From NCBI RefSeq assembly GCF_002897035.1, contig NZ_BAUX01000013.1:62001-126000 (forward strand): DNA of 64,000 nucleotides, written 5' to 3'. Of this stretch, positions 26,795-35,445 are shown in pieces. A model generated the notes under the pieces. The model worked only from the letters and a program-made list of their open reading frames with translations. It did not search any database and was not told the DNA's origin. Every line of letters begins with the position of its first letter. Positions within the stretch are counted from its first letter, which is position 1. This DNA is from Methylopila sp. Yamaguchi. GTDB lineage: Bacteria; Pseudomonadota; Alphaproteobacteria; Rhizobiales; Methylopilaceae. Position numbers and translations under genes: made by a program.

Positions 26795-28785
26795 TGGCCG
26801 TGAGCGGCGCCCGCTCGGAGCCGCGACGACGGCTGGCCGCCCGGGCGGCGGTCGCGGCCGCAGTGGTGCTCACGCTGGCGCTGATCGTCGCTGGGCCGTT
26901 CGGGTGGCGGCTCGACGCGCCGGCTTACGATCTGCTGTCGACGATCGCTCCGCCAGCGCCGGCGGACGATATCGTGGTGGTCGCGATCGACGAGCCCTCG
27001 TTCGCCGAACTCGGTCGACAGTGGCCCTGGCCTCGTGGCTTGCATGGCCAACTGATCACCGCGCTGAGGGCCGCAGGGGCGCGCGTGGTCGGGCTCGACA
27101 TCGTGTTCGCCGAAGCCTCGTCGGCGGAGGGAGACCAGGCGCTCGCCGACGCGCTGGGGCCGGACGTCGTGCTCGGCGCGGATCTGACGGTGATCGAGAC
27201 GCCGCACGCGACGCAGACGATCCGCGTCGATCCCCTGCCGGCGTTCCTTGCCCGCGGAGCGACGACGGGCCTCGTCGCCGTCACGCTCGACCGCGACGGC
27301 GTGCTGCGTCGCGTCAGGTCTGTCGAGGACTCCTTCGCTGGGGCCGTCGCCGCCGCATCGGGCGCCTCCTCGGGCCCGTCGCCGGAGCGCGCGCTAATGC
27401 GGTTTCGTGGGGGACCCCGGACCTACCGGACGATCTCCTACTATCAGGCGCTCGACCCGGGAACGTTCCTGCCGCCCGAGGCGCTGCGAGGCGCGGTCGT
27501 GGTGGTCGGACTGAGCACCCAGACCGCGGCGGACGCCAGCGCCGGCGGAACCGACGCGTTCGCCACCCCCTACACGTCGCGGACAGGCCGGCTCACCTCG
27601 GGCGTCGAGATCCAGGCCACGCTGGTGGACGCGCTTCGCTCGCGAGATTTGGTCACGCCCGCGCCCTGGTGGGCGGAGTTTTTGGCGCTGGCCGTCGCGG
27701 GCGCCGCGGGCCTCGGTCTGGCGGGCGGCGGCCGCGTCTCCTGGCGCTCCGTCGCGGGGGCGGCGGCGCTTGTCGCAGGCATGATCGCCGCGTGCTGGCT
27801 CGCGCTTCAGCACGCAGGGTTCTGGCTCCCTCCTGCGGCGCCTTCGCTCGCCGTGCTGCTGGTGGTGGGCGCGGAGGCCGCTCTTGACTACGGCCGCGAG
27901 CGGCGGGCCCGGCGGGAGATTGCGCGCGCCTTCGAGCAGTATCTCGCGCCCGAGGTCGTCAAGCGTCTCGTCCGTGACCCAACCGCGTTGAAGCTCGGCG
28001 GCGACAGGCGGACGCTGTCGATCCTGTTCTGCGACGTCCGCGGCTTCACGGAGCTTGCCGAGCGCATGAAGGGGGACCCCGAACGGCTGACCCTGCTGAT
28101 CAACAGGCTGCTCGGCCCCTTGTCCGAGGCGGTGCTCGCCGAAGGCGGCACAATCGACAAATACATCGGCGATTGCGTCATGGCGTTTTGGAACGCGCCG
28201 CTCGACGCGCCGGACCACGCGGAACGCGCCGTCGCCGCCGGCTTGCGCATGCTCGACGCCGTCGAGCGCCTGAACGCGGAGCTCAACGCCGAGGCCGGCC
28301 CCGGCGTCGCGCCGCTCGAATTTGCGGTCGGCGTTGGCGTCAACACCGGCGACTGCGTCGTCGGCAACCTCGGCTCCGACAGGCGCTTCGATTACACTGC
28401 GGTCGGCGACGCCGTGAACCTCGCGTCGCGTCTCGAAGGCGCGTCCAAGCTTTATGGCGTCCGCATGCTGGTCGCGGACGACACGGCGGCGCACCTTTCC
28501 ACGCCGCTGATCGAACTGGACCGTATCGCGGTCAAGGGGCGCCGGGACGGCGCGCCGATCCACACGGCGCTGCCGGGCGCCGAGGTATGGGAAGAGCAGG
28601 CGGCGTTCCTTGAGGCCTACAGGGCAAGACGCTGGGACGACGCCGAGCAGGCGTTGGCGGCGGTCCGCGCGGCGGAGCCTCGGCTCGCGCTCTACGCCGG
28701 CGTCATGGCGGCGCGGATCGCCGGCTACCGCGCCGCGCCCCCGCCGGACGACTGGAACGGCGTCTTCGCAGCAACCGTGAAGTAG
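26794..28785 (+). CDS. CHASE2-domain class III adenylate (nucleotide) cyclase
   Basis: 663 residues from the ATG at 26794, overlapping the previous stop; the longer frame from 26428 lies inside the barrel gene. One N-terminal membrane segment (about 14-31), an extracytoplasmic CHASE2 sensor (about 35-285, with DDIVVVAIDEPSFAELGRQWPWPR), three membrane segments (about 289-365) and a cytoplasmic catalytic domain. Metal-binding Asp are in ILFCDVRGFTEL (near 411) and YIGDCVMAFW (near 458). DKYIGD has the base-reading Lys, and DYTAVGDAVNLASRLEG has Asp-Tyr-Thr (adenine-type reading) plus the transition-state Asn and Arg. It should be an active cAMP synthase responding to an envelope signal, possibly through the FecR/barrel protein. 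Confidence 0.9.
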   Translation: MAVSGARSEPRRRLAARAAVAAAVVLTLALIVAGPFGWRLDAPAYDLLSTIAPPAPADDIVVVAIDEPSFAELGRQWPWPRGLHGQLITALRAAGARVVGLDIVFAEASSAEGDQALADALGPDVVLGADLTVIETPHATQTIRVDPLPAFLARGATTGLVAVTLDRDGVLRRVRSVEDSFAGAVAAASGASSGPSPERALMRFRGGPRTYRTISYYQALDPGTFLPPEALRGAVVVVGLSTQTAADASAGGTDAFATPYTSRTGRLTSGVEIQATLVDALRSRDLVTPAPWWAEFLALAVAGAAGLGLAGGGRVSWRSVAGAAALVAGMIAACWLALQHAGFWLPPAAPSLAVLLVVGAEAALDYGRERRARREIARAFEQYLAPEVVKRLVRDPTALKLGGDRRTLSILFCDVRGFTELAERMKGDPERLTLLINRLLGPLSEAVLAEGGTIDKYIGDCVMAFWNAPLDAPDHAERAVAAGLRMLDAVERLNAELNAEAGPGVAPLEFAVGVGVNTGDCVVGNLGSDRRFDYTAVGDAVNLASRLEGASKLYGVRMLVADDTAAHLSTPLIELDRIAVKGRRDGAPIHTALPGAEVWEEQAAFLEAYRARRWDDAEQALAAVRAAEPRLALYAGVMAARIAGYRAAPPPDDWNGVFAATVK

Positions 28786-28790
28786 CCCCG

Positions 28791-31274
28791 TTACGACATC
28801 GCCGCCGCGGACGTCGCCGCGGCGTTCTCCCGCCTGCGTCGCTCCGCCGTCGCAGCGACCTCGGCCGCGAGGCTGGGATGATCGTCGAGGAAGGCCAGGA
28901 ACGCGCGCCGCCCGAGCCGCAGCAGCGAGCAATAGGCGATGGCGTCGACGTCCGCCGTGCGAGGGCTGTCGGTCAGGAGCGCGATCTCGCCGAAGATCTC
29001 GCCCCGCCCCAGCCGGTATGTGGAGCCGCTGACGCTGGTGACCTCGACCGCGCCGGAGGACACGAAGTAGGCCGCGTCCCCGCGGTCGCCACGGCGGATC
29101 AGGCGTTCGCCTGGCCGCACGAACACCGGCTCGATCAGCCGGACCAGCTGCTTCAACGCGTCGTCCGGCAGATCCGCGAACAGCGGCAGCCGGGCGACCA
29201 GGGTTTCGGGATCGAGCCCAAGATCGAGCGCCGGCCGCGCGCCGACGCCGCGCCGCCGTCGGCCGACCTCGATCACCAGGTCGCGATGCAATTCCGGGCC
29301 GATCAGCCCATCCTCAAGCATCCGGTCGTACTCGCTCTCCTCGATCTGGATCGCGGCGTTGGCGAGCAGGCGGCGCTCCAGCGCCTCGGCATAGCCTGGG
29401 TACTGAAGCCGAAGCGCCGCGAGTGCGCGACCGACCGTCTCGCGCCGGCGGCTCAAGGCCGCGGAGGCCGCCGCCGCGGCGTCCGGCCCGAGCACCGGCG
29501 CAATGGTCTCGCGGGCGAACGGCTCGAGCCGCGCCACCGCCGCCGAGGTCACGAGCAGCATCTCGAAGCGGTCGGCCATGACGCGGGCGAGCCATCCCGT
29601 CCAGCCTGTGGCGCGCGCGATCCTTTGAGCCGCCCGTTCGGCGCCCGAGAACCGCAAGGCGTAAGCGTCCGCCTCGGCGTAGCCCTCGGCGCCTGAGGCG
29701 CGGCTGCGGTCGCCCAGCCGTCGGGCGTCCCCGAGCAGCCGGTCCACGAGCTTGAGCGATACGCTGCGTTCGCGGACCCGCTGCAGGATGATCTCGCGCT
29801 CCGCGCGGGCGAGCGTCGCCAAAGCGATCGCGACGCGTTCCGCCGGATCCGCCGTCGCGGTGGAGCCATCCGCGCGCGCGGCTTCCGCCCGCGTGCGCTC
29901 GGGCGCCGTCAGGCCGTGAGCGCGCGCGGTCTCGTCGACCTTCTCCGCGACGTGCCGACGCGCCGCGGCCAGCACGTCGCGCCGGAGCGCGAGATCGACC
30001 GGGGATAGGCGGTCCACGCCGGTGCGGCGCACGAGCGCCCGCAGCGTCGTGCCCTGGACGAGCAGCGTGTAGAACACATAGCCGGTGGCGAGCACGGCCA
30101 CGAAGCTGCGGATCTCGGGCGAGAGCTCCTCGCGTTCGGTGACGGCGAGCGCCAGAACCAGCGTGGTAGCGCCCCGCAGACCCCCCCAAAGCACCACCCA
30201 GCGGAACGGCGCGCTGATCTGCGGACCGATCCTCAGCGTCGACATCGCCGGCATCAGCCCAAACACGATCGCGGCGCGCGCCGCCAGCGACGCGAGGACG
30301 ACGACGCCTAACAGGACCAGGTCCTGGAGCGTCGCGCCGGCGATGAGCTTCGGTGCCAGGATCGACGACAGCACGAAGATGAGCGAGGCCGCCCACCAGT
30401 CGATCTGCTCCCACACCGTCCTGAGATGGCGCCAGACATCTGGCGGCGCTTTCGCCGGGCCGTACATCGCGAAGGTGACGCCGGCGCCCACCACCGCCAT
30501 CACGCCCGAGACGTGCAGCGTGTGTTCGGCGACGACGAAGGCCACATAGGGCAGCGCGACGCTCACCGACGTCGGGGCCAGAGGGCTCTCGCGGAGCCGT
30601 CCGGCCAGCGAAGCCGCGAGACGCCCCGCGACCGCGCCGAGCGCGACGCCGCCAAGAGGCAGCGCCACGGCCTGGACGGCGGTCTGCGCGGGATCGAAGG
30701 CCCGGCCGGACACGATGAGATCGAGGAAGAGCGCGAACAGCGTGATGGCTGCGGCGTCGTTGAGCAGGCTTTCGCCTTCGACCAGCCGGACAAGGCGGCC
30801 CGGCGCTCCCGCTTCCCGAAAGATGCCGATCACCGCGATTGGGTCCGTGGTCGCGACGATCGCGCCGACCAAGAGGCAGGCGAGGAGCGGCATGGGCGCG
30901 AACAGCGCGAGCGCGAAGCCGATCACGAAGGTCGAAACGACGACGGCCACGATCGCAAGCGTGAAGATCGAGCTCGCGTCCTCGGCCAGCTGACGGGCGT
31001 CGGTGTTCATCGCGGACTGAAACAGCAGAACGGGCAGGAACAGGAACAGGAACGCGTCCGACCCGAGCGGGAGGTTTGTGACCGCCGCGGCGACGTCCTG
31101 GGCCTTCGCGCCGAACGAACCGCTGCGCAGGGCGAGCGCCAACGCCCCGATCGCGACCCCGAAGATCGCGAGCAGCACGCTCGCCGGCAGACGAAGCCGC
31201 GCCGCGACGGGCTCCGCAAGACTGACGGCCACCAGCAGAAGAGCGATGATCAGAACGACGAGCGCGACGGACAT
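28791..31274 (-). CDS. CPA1-type Na+/H+ antiporter with C-terminal cyclic-nucleotide-binding domain
   Basis: I start at the ATG at 31274 (MSVALVVLIIALLL, first membrane helix); an upstream ATG at 31316 adds 14 basic residues. 827 residues. The first 400 hold about 12 membrane segments with antiporter motifs FLPVLLFQSAMNTD, ATTDPIAVIGIFREAG, EGESLLNDAAAITLF and WGGLRGATTLVLAL. A long helical cytoplasmic region follows. Residues about 690-800 form a cNMP-binding domain with a phosphate-binding cassette GEIFGEIALLTDSPRTADV that keeps the Glu and Arg needed for cAMP/cGMP. The gene ends 5 bases from the cyclase gene, tail to tail. A cAMP-gated ion exchanger is the natural reading, by inference. 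Confidence 0.88.
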   Translation of the reverse strand: MSVALVVLIIALLLVAVSLAEPVAARLRLPASVLLAIFGVAIGALALALRSGSFGAKAQDVAAAVTNLPLGSDAFLFLFLPVLLFQSAMNTDARQLAEDASSIFTLAIVAVVVSTFVIGFALALFAPMPLLACLLVGAIVATTDPIAVIGIFREAGAPGRLVRLVEGESLLNDAAAITLFALFLDLIVSGRAFDPAQTAVQAVALPLGGVALGAVAGRLAASLAGRLRESPLAPTSVSVALPYVAFVVAEHTLHVSGVMAVVGAGVTFAMYGPAKAPPDVWRHLRTVWEQIDWWAASLIFVLSSILAPKLIAGATLQDLVLLGVVVLASLAARAAIVFGLMPAMSTLRIGPQISAPFRWVVLWGGLRGATTLVLALAVTEREELSPEIRSFVAVLATGYVFYTLLVQGTTLRALVRRTGVDRLSPVDLALRRDVLAAARRHVAEKVDETARAHGLTAPERTRAEAARADGSTATADPAERVAIALATLARAEREIILQRVRERSVSLKLVDRLLGDARRLGDRSRASGAEGYAEADAYALRFSGAERAAQRIARATGWTGWLARVMADRFEMLLVTSAAVARLEPFARETIAPVLGPDAAAAASAALSRRRETVGRALAALRLQYPGYAEALERRLLANAAIQIEESEYDRMLEDGLIGPELHRDLVIEVGRRRRGVGARPALDLGLDPETLVARLPLFADLPDDALKQLVRLIEPVFVRPGERLIRRGDRGDAAYFVSSGAVEVTSVSGSTYRLGRGEIFGEIALLTDSPRTADVDAIAYCSLLRLGRRAFLAFLDDHPSLAAEVAATAERRRRENAAATSAAAMS

Positions 31275-31421
31275 GACCCCGTTTCTTATCTTTGAGATCA
31301 GCTTTCTAGCTGCCATCTCAGCCGTTGTCAGCGTCCGGGCGAGTTGCGCGGGCGCGGCCGTAAGGAGCGGTCGCGAGAGGCTTGCGCGTCGCCTTTTGCG
31401 CTCAGCGCACGCGTGAGGTCG

Positions 31422-32174
31422 CTATCCCAGGCGGACGATGGTGACGGCCAAACTGGCGACCTGCGCCGCGACCGCGAGCGTGTGACGATCGGTCGGGCGC
31501 GTCGTCCAGACCGTCCACGCGGCGGCCCCCTCGAGCGCGGGAGCGAGGCGGAACGAGCCGCCGTGGGGTTCGAACGCGGCCTCGGGGAGAGCCAGCGACA
31601 GGCCCGCGCCGAGCGCCTTCACGTAGGCTTCCTTGAGCGTCCATAGCTCGTAGAAGCGCAGGCTCCGCTCGGCCGGGGCGAGCCGCTCGATCGCGGCCCA
31701 TTCGCGCGGCGACAGCGTGAGCGGCGCCAGTTCGGCGACCTCGAGCGGCCGGCTCGTATCCTCCACGTCGATCCCGACGTCGAACCCGTCGCAGATCGCC
31801 AAGGCGACCAGGCCGCGCGTGTGCGAGAGATTGAAGCGAAGCGGACGGCCGACGCGGGGCGCCGCGACGCGCGGCTTCCCGTGGGCGCCAAACGCGAAGC
31901 GCCAACGGTCCGGCGCGACCTCCGCGTAGGCCGACAGGCTGGTACGGAGAACCCCCCGCCCGACGAGAAACTGCAGCGCGGCGTCGGAGCTGGCGAAGCC
32001 GCGCCAGCGTTGGCGTTCCTCCGGCGCGAGCAAGCGCTCGAACGCCTCGAGCCCGGCGGCGTCCAACGCTTCAGTCCCCGCCAGCAAGAGGGTGACCGCT
32101 CCCGGCGCGTCGAGAGGCGGCAGATTGCCCGCCCGCGCGCATTCGATCCCGCCATCGACGACAGCGTCAGGCAT
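31422..32174 (-). CDS. Sfp-type 4'-phosphopantetheinyl transferase
   Basis: 250 residues from the ATG at 32174 (GGGGGTGG upstream; earlier GTG and TTG also possible). Motifs: RFNLSHTRGLVALAI (P2-like), VGIDVED with the Mg2+-binding Asp/Glu, and FYELWTLKEAYVKALG with the conserved WxxKEA. Length fits the Sfp/Gsp group used for NRPS carrier proteins. It would load phosphopantetheine from CoA onto the five T domains visible here. It is divergent from the TonB receptor gene across an AT-rich region, so both are likely switched on together by iron limitation. Confidence 0.93.
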   Translation of the reverse strand: MPDAVVDGGIECARAGNLPPLDAPGAVTLLLAGTEALDAAGLEAFERLLAPEERQRWRGFASSDAALQFLVGRGVLRTSLSAYAEVAPDRWRFAFGAHGKPRVAAPRVGRPLRFNLSHTRGLVALAICDGFDVGIDVEDTSRPLEVAELAPLTLSPREWAAIERLAPAERSLRFYELWTLKEAYVKALGAGLSLALPEAAFEPHGGSFRLAPALEGAAAWTVWTTRPTDRHTLAVAAQVASLAVTIVRLG

Positions 32175-32374
32175 GTCCACCCCCAATAAAAGTATTATAT
32201 TATAATAATTCTCAACTGGAACGATGTTATACAGGTTATGAGGCTTTAGATTGTGTCCTATCGGCGACAGCGCCTTAGTACAAGGCGGGCGTCAAGATTA
32301 TCTATTTGCTTTGTCGCTGCCGGTGCGCTTTGCCTGTCCCGCTGCAGGGAGCAGTTGTTGTGCTGGGGGTTGCG
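32175..32374. promoter_or_regulatory. AT-rich divergent promoter region, probable iron-responsive
   Basis: Two hundred bases between the PPTase and the TonB receptor. The sequence around 32190-32212 (agtattatattataataatt) is strikingly AT-rich in this genome and resembles the ATWATN hexamer array of a Fur-type box. Rightward promoter elements are not clear. A Fur-, Irr- or RirA-type operator is expected from the genes but the exact site is not established. Confidence 0.45.
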
Positions 32375-34567
32375 ATGACGTTGGGGACGAAGCGCAGGCG
32401 GGCGGCGGGTCTACTGGCGGGCGCTTCGCTCGCGGCGCTTTGCGCGGCCTTTGCGGGCGATGCAATCGCGCAGGAGCAGGGCGCTGTGGCGCTACCCGAG
32501 ATCAGCGTCGAAGGGCGGGGCCAGGGCGAGACGGCCGAAGGCCCCGTCGACGGCTACGTCGCCTCGCGCAGCGCGACCGGCTCCAAGACCGACACCCCCC
32601 TTGTCGAGACCCCGCAGTCGATTTCCGTGGTCACCCGCGACGAGTTCGAGGATCGCGGCGCGACCACGCTGCAGGAGGTGCTCGCCTACACGCCGGGCGT
32701 GGCCTCGTTCTCGTCCGGCCGCTCGCTCTATCTCGACGAATTCGATATCCGTGGCTTCTCCTCCGAGAACGGCAATCTCGGCCAGCTCCGCGACGGCATG
32801 AAGCTGCAGGCCAACGTCTATGACGGCTCGCAGGAGGTCTACGGCCTCGAACGCATCGAGATCCTCAAGGGCCCGGCCTCTATCCTCTACGGCCAGCTTG
32901 CGCCGGGCGGCGTGGTCAATTCGATCTCGAAGCGGCCGACCTTCACGCCGCAGGGAGAAGTAAACCTCACCGGCGGCAGCTTCGACACCAAGCAGTTTTC
33001 GGGCGACGTCTCCGGCCCGATCGGCGGAGCCGATAGCGACTTCGCCTTCCGTCTCACCGCCCTGGTGCGCGACGCGAACACCTGGATCGACCACGTTCCC
33101 GACGACAAGCGCTACATCGCGCCGGCCCTGACCTGGAAGCCGAGCGACGACACGTCGCTGACGGTGCTCGCCTACTATCAGGAAATCCGCACCCGCTTCG
33201 TTGCGCCGCTCGACGCCATCGGCACGCTGTTTCCCAACGCCGCCGGCAACAAGATCGATCGCGACTTCTTCATCGGCAACACGGATTTTGACAGGTACAA
33301 TATCAACTCCGGTGCCGTCGGGTACATTTTCGATCACGCTTTCAACGAAAACGTTTCGTTCAGTTCTCGCGCTCGATATTTCGAGGCGAAGTCTGATTGG
33401 GACTATTTGACCTCCCGTGGATTTATAGAAGCTGCAAACCTTAACCGGCTATATCGCGGGCGTAGCGAGCGAAAAGAACATTCCAAGGTCTGGACGACAG
33501 ACAATCATTTTCAGTTCAATTTTAGGAGCGGTCCAGTCGAGCATACGGCGGTTGCTGGCGTGGATTATGCCCGTCAGAACTATGATACGAGCCGCTTCCG
33601 GGACAATTTCGGCGGATGGATCGACATCGAAACCGGCGAAGAACAAGGACCTGAGCAAGGGGGATACGCTTTCAAACGCGGGTTCGACCGTACCATTGAT
33701 CAGGTCGGCATCTATCTGCAGGAGCAGCTGAAGATCGCCGAAAAACTGGTTTTAGTCGGCGGCGTCCGGCACGACTGGGCCAAGACCCGCCTAGATTATG
33801 ACGAGCCGCTCGTCTTCGGCGAGTACCCGACGCAGAAGGACGACAAGACGACCTTCCGTTTCGGGGCGGTCTATCTCGCGCCTTACGGCTTCGCGCCCTT
33901 CGTGTCCTACAGCGAGTCCTTTGCGCCGGCCGTCGCGAGCGAGCGCACCAGTCCCGACCCGCTGAAGCCCACGACTGGCGAGCAGTACGAAGGCGGCGTC
34001 AGGTGGACGTCCCCGGACAACAAGACGCTGCTCACGGCGTCGATCTATCGGATCGAGCAGAAGAATGTGGTGACGGGCCCCGTTGGAGCGCTGCGCCAGT
34101 CGGGCCTGGTCCGTTCCAAGGGCTTCGAGTTCGAGGGTAAGACCGAGATCGACGCGCTGCGCTTATCCGCGGCCTATTCCTACACCAACGCAAAGACGAT
34201 CAAAGACGAAGATCTGACGTTCGTCGGCGAGCAGCTTGCCACCGTGCCGAAGCACCAAGCGTCGCTTTGGGCGCTTTACGACTTCACGTCGATCGGCGGT
34301 CGGGGGCTTTCGGTCGGTGCCGGCGCACGCTATTTCGGTAAGACAAACCTACCGGGCGTAAGCAAGAAAATACCTGACTATGTTACTGTCGATGCCGTTG
34401 CAAAAGTTGATCTCGGGCAAATAAATCAATCAATGAACGGATTCTACGCCCAGATCAACGCGCAAAATCTTCTCAACAAGAAAACACTGTCCTGCGCCCT
34501 TGCTGCCCAGGGCTGCGACTACGGCCAGCCGCGGACCATCCTCGCCACCGTGTCCTACAAGTGGTGA
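32375..34567 (+). CDS. TonB-dependent siderophore receptor (FhuA/FoxA type)
   Basis: 730 residues from the ATG at 32375 (GGGGG just upstream), giving a proper signal peptide (KRRRAAGLLAGASLAALCAAFAGDAIA). The plug domain (about 60-170) has ETPQSISVVTRDEFEDRGATTLQEVL and RIEILKGPASILYGQLAPGGVVN. The barrel ends INAQNLLNKKTLSCAL-AQGCDYGQPRTILATVSYKW, the Cys-Cys ending typical of hydroxamate receptors, with a terminal aromatic residue. It imports the ferric form of the siderophore made by this locus through the outer membrane, driven by TonB. The stretch 33285-33650 and the part near 34330-34490 have visibly lower GC than the rest, suggesting exchange of barrel loops by recombination. Confidence 0.93.
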   Translation: MTLGTKRRRAAGLLAGASLAALCAAFAGDAIAQEQGAVALPEISVEGRGQGETAEGPVDGYVASRSATGSKTDTPLVETPQSISVVTRDEFEDRGATTLQEVLAYTPGVASFSSGRSLYLDEFDIRGFSSENGNLGQLRDGMKLQANVYDGSQEVYGLERIEILKGPASILYGQLAPGGVVNSISKRPTFTPQGEVNLTGGSFDTKQFSGDVSGPIGGADSDFAFRLTALVRDANTWIDHVPDDKRYIAPALTWKPSDDTSLTVLAYYQEIRTRFVAPLDAIGTLFPNAAGNKIDRDFFIGNTDFDRYNINSGAVGYIFDHAFNENVSFSSRARYFEAKSDWDYLTSRGFIEAANLNRLYRGRSERKEHSKVWTTDNHFQFNFRSGPVEHTAVAGVDYARQNYDTSRFRDNFGGWIDIETGEEQGPEQGGYAFKRGFDRTIDQVGIYLQEQLKIAEKLVLVGGVRHDWAKTRLDYDEPLVFGEYPTQKDDKTTFRFGAVYLAPYGFAPFVSYSESFAPAVASERTSPDPLKPTTGEQYEGGVRWTSPDNKTLLTASIYRIEQKNVVTGPVGALRQSGLVRSKGFEFEGKTEIDALRLSAAYSYTNAKTIKDEDLTFVGEQLATVPKHQASLWALYDFTSIGGRGLSVGAGARYFGKTNLPGVSKKIPDYVTVDAVAKVDLGQINQSMNGFYAQINAQNLLNKKTLSCALAAQGCDYGQPRTILATVSYKW

Positions 34568-35445
34568 ACGCGGGCCGCCGCAGGGCGCTCGCCTTTCTCG
34601 CGACGGCCGCCGCCTCGGCGGCCGTCGGCGTTCGGACGCCCGCGCAGGCGGCGACGCCGCGCGTGGTGTCGCTGGAGCTCCAACTCACCGAAATCCTCGT
34701 CTCGCTCGGCGCGCCGCCGGTCGCCGCCGCCGACAACCCGCTCTACCGCCGTCTGATCGGCCGGCCGGAGCTGCCGGCCGACGTGCTCGATCTCGGTCCG
34801 ATTCAGCAGCCCAACCTCGAATTCCTGCAGTATCTCGCGCCGGACCTGATGGTCGTTCCCGCCTGGGAGGCGAACGCGAACCGGGTCACGCTCGCGCGCC
34901 TCGCGCCCGTCGAGGTTCTGGGCGACCTCTCGCCCCGGCCGCCGCTCGAGCGCCTGGAGGCCGTCGCCCGCCGGCTCGCCGAGATCGTCGGGCGACAGGC
35001 TGAGGCCGGCGTCCTCGTCGCCGCGCTCGGGGCAGCCTGCGCCCGCGCGCGCGAAACGGTCTCGCCGCAGCCGACGCTGCTCTGCCGCTTCTTCGAGGAC
35101 GGGCGTCACCTCGCGGTGTTCAGCACGAAAAGCGTGCTAGGGGCCGTCGCGGAGCGCTGCGGGGTGGTCAATGCGTGGACGGGCCGGCAGAACGCCTTCG
35201 GCACCTCCCTTGCGTCGGTCGAGACGCTCGCCTCCATGCCGTCCGCGCGCATCGTGCATTTCCATCGCGGCCCCGAGACGGAACGCGCGATCGCGCGGCT
35301 GGAGCGCAGCCCGCTGTGGCGGGCGCTCCCCACGGTTCGCCGCGGCGAGGTGACGGCCATGCCGGTCGTCCATCCGAACGGCGGCCTCGCCTCCGCCGCG
35401 CGCCTCGCCGACCAGCTCCGCACGACGCTCGGTGCTCATGGCTGA
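34564..35445 (+). CDS. Ferric-siderophore ABC transporter substrate-binding protein (FhuD-like)
   Basis: 293 residues from the GTG at 34564, overlapping the receptor stop (GTGA). Signal peptide about 1-30 (RRRALAFLATAAASAAVGVRTPAQA; an RRR start may favour Tat). The mature part has class III binding-protein segments: PRVVSLELQLTEILVSLG, LDLGPIQQPNLEFLQYLAPDLMVV and FGTSLASVETLASMPSARIVHF. It picks up the ferric siderophore in the periplasm and hands it to the permease encoded next; their frames overlap by 8 bases. Confidence 0.88.
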   Translation: MNAGRRRALAFLATAAASAAVGVRTPAQAATPRVVSLELQLTEILVSLGAPPVAAADNPLYRRLIGRPELPADVLDLGPIQQPNLEFLQYLAPDLMVVPAWEANANRVTLARLAPVEVLGDLSPRPPLERLEAVARRLAEIVGRQAEAGVLVAALGAACARARETVSPQPTLLCRFFEDGRHLAVFSTKSVLGAVAERCGVVNAWTGRQNAFGTSLASVETLASMPSARIVHFHRGPETERAIARLERSPLWRALPTVRRGEVTAMPVVHPNGGLASAARLADQLRTTLGAHG

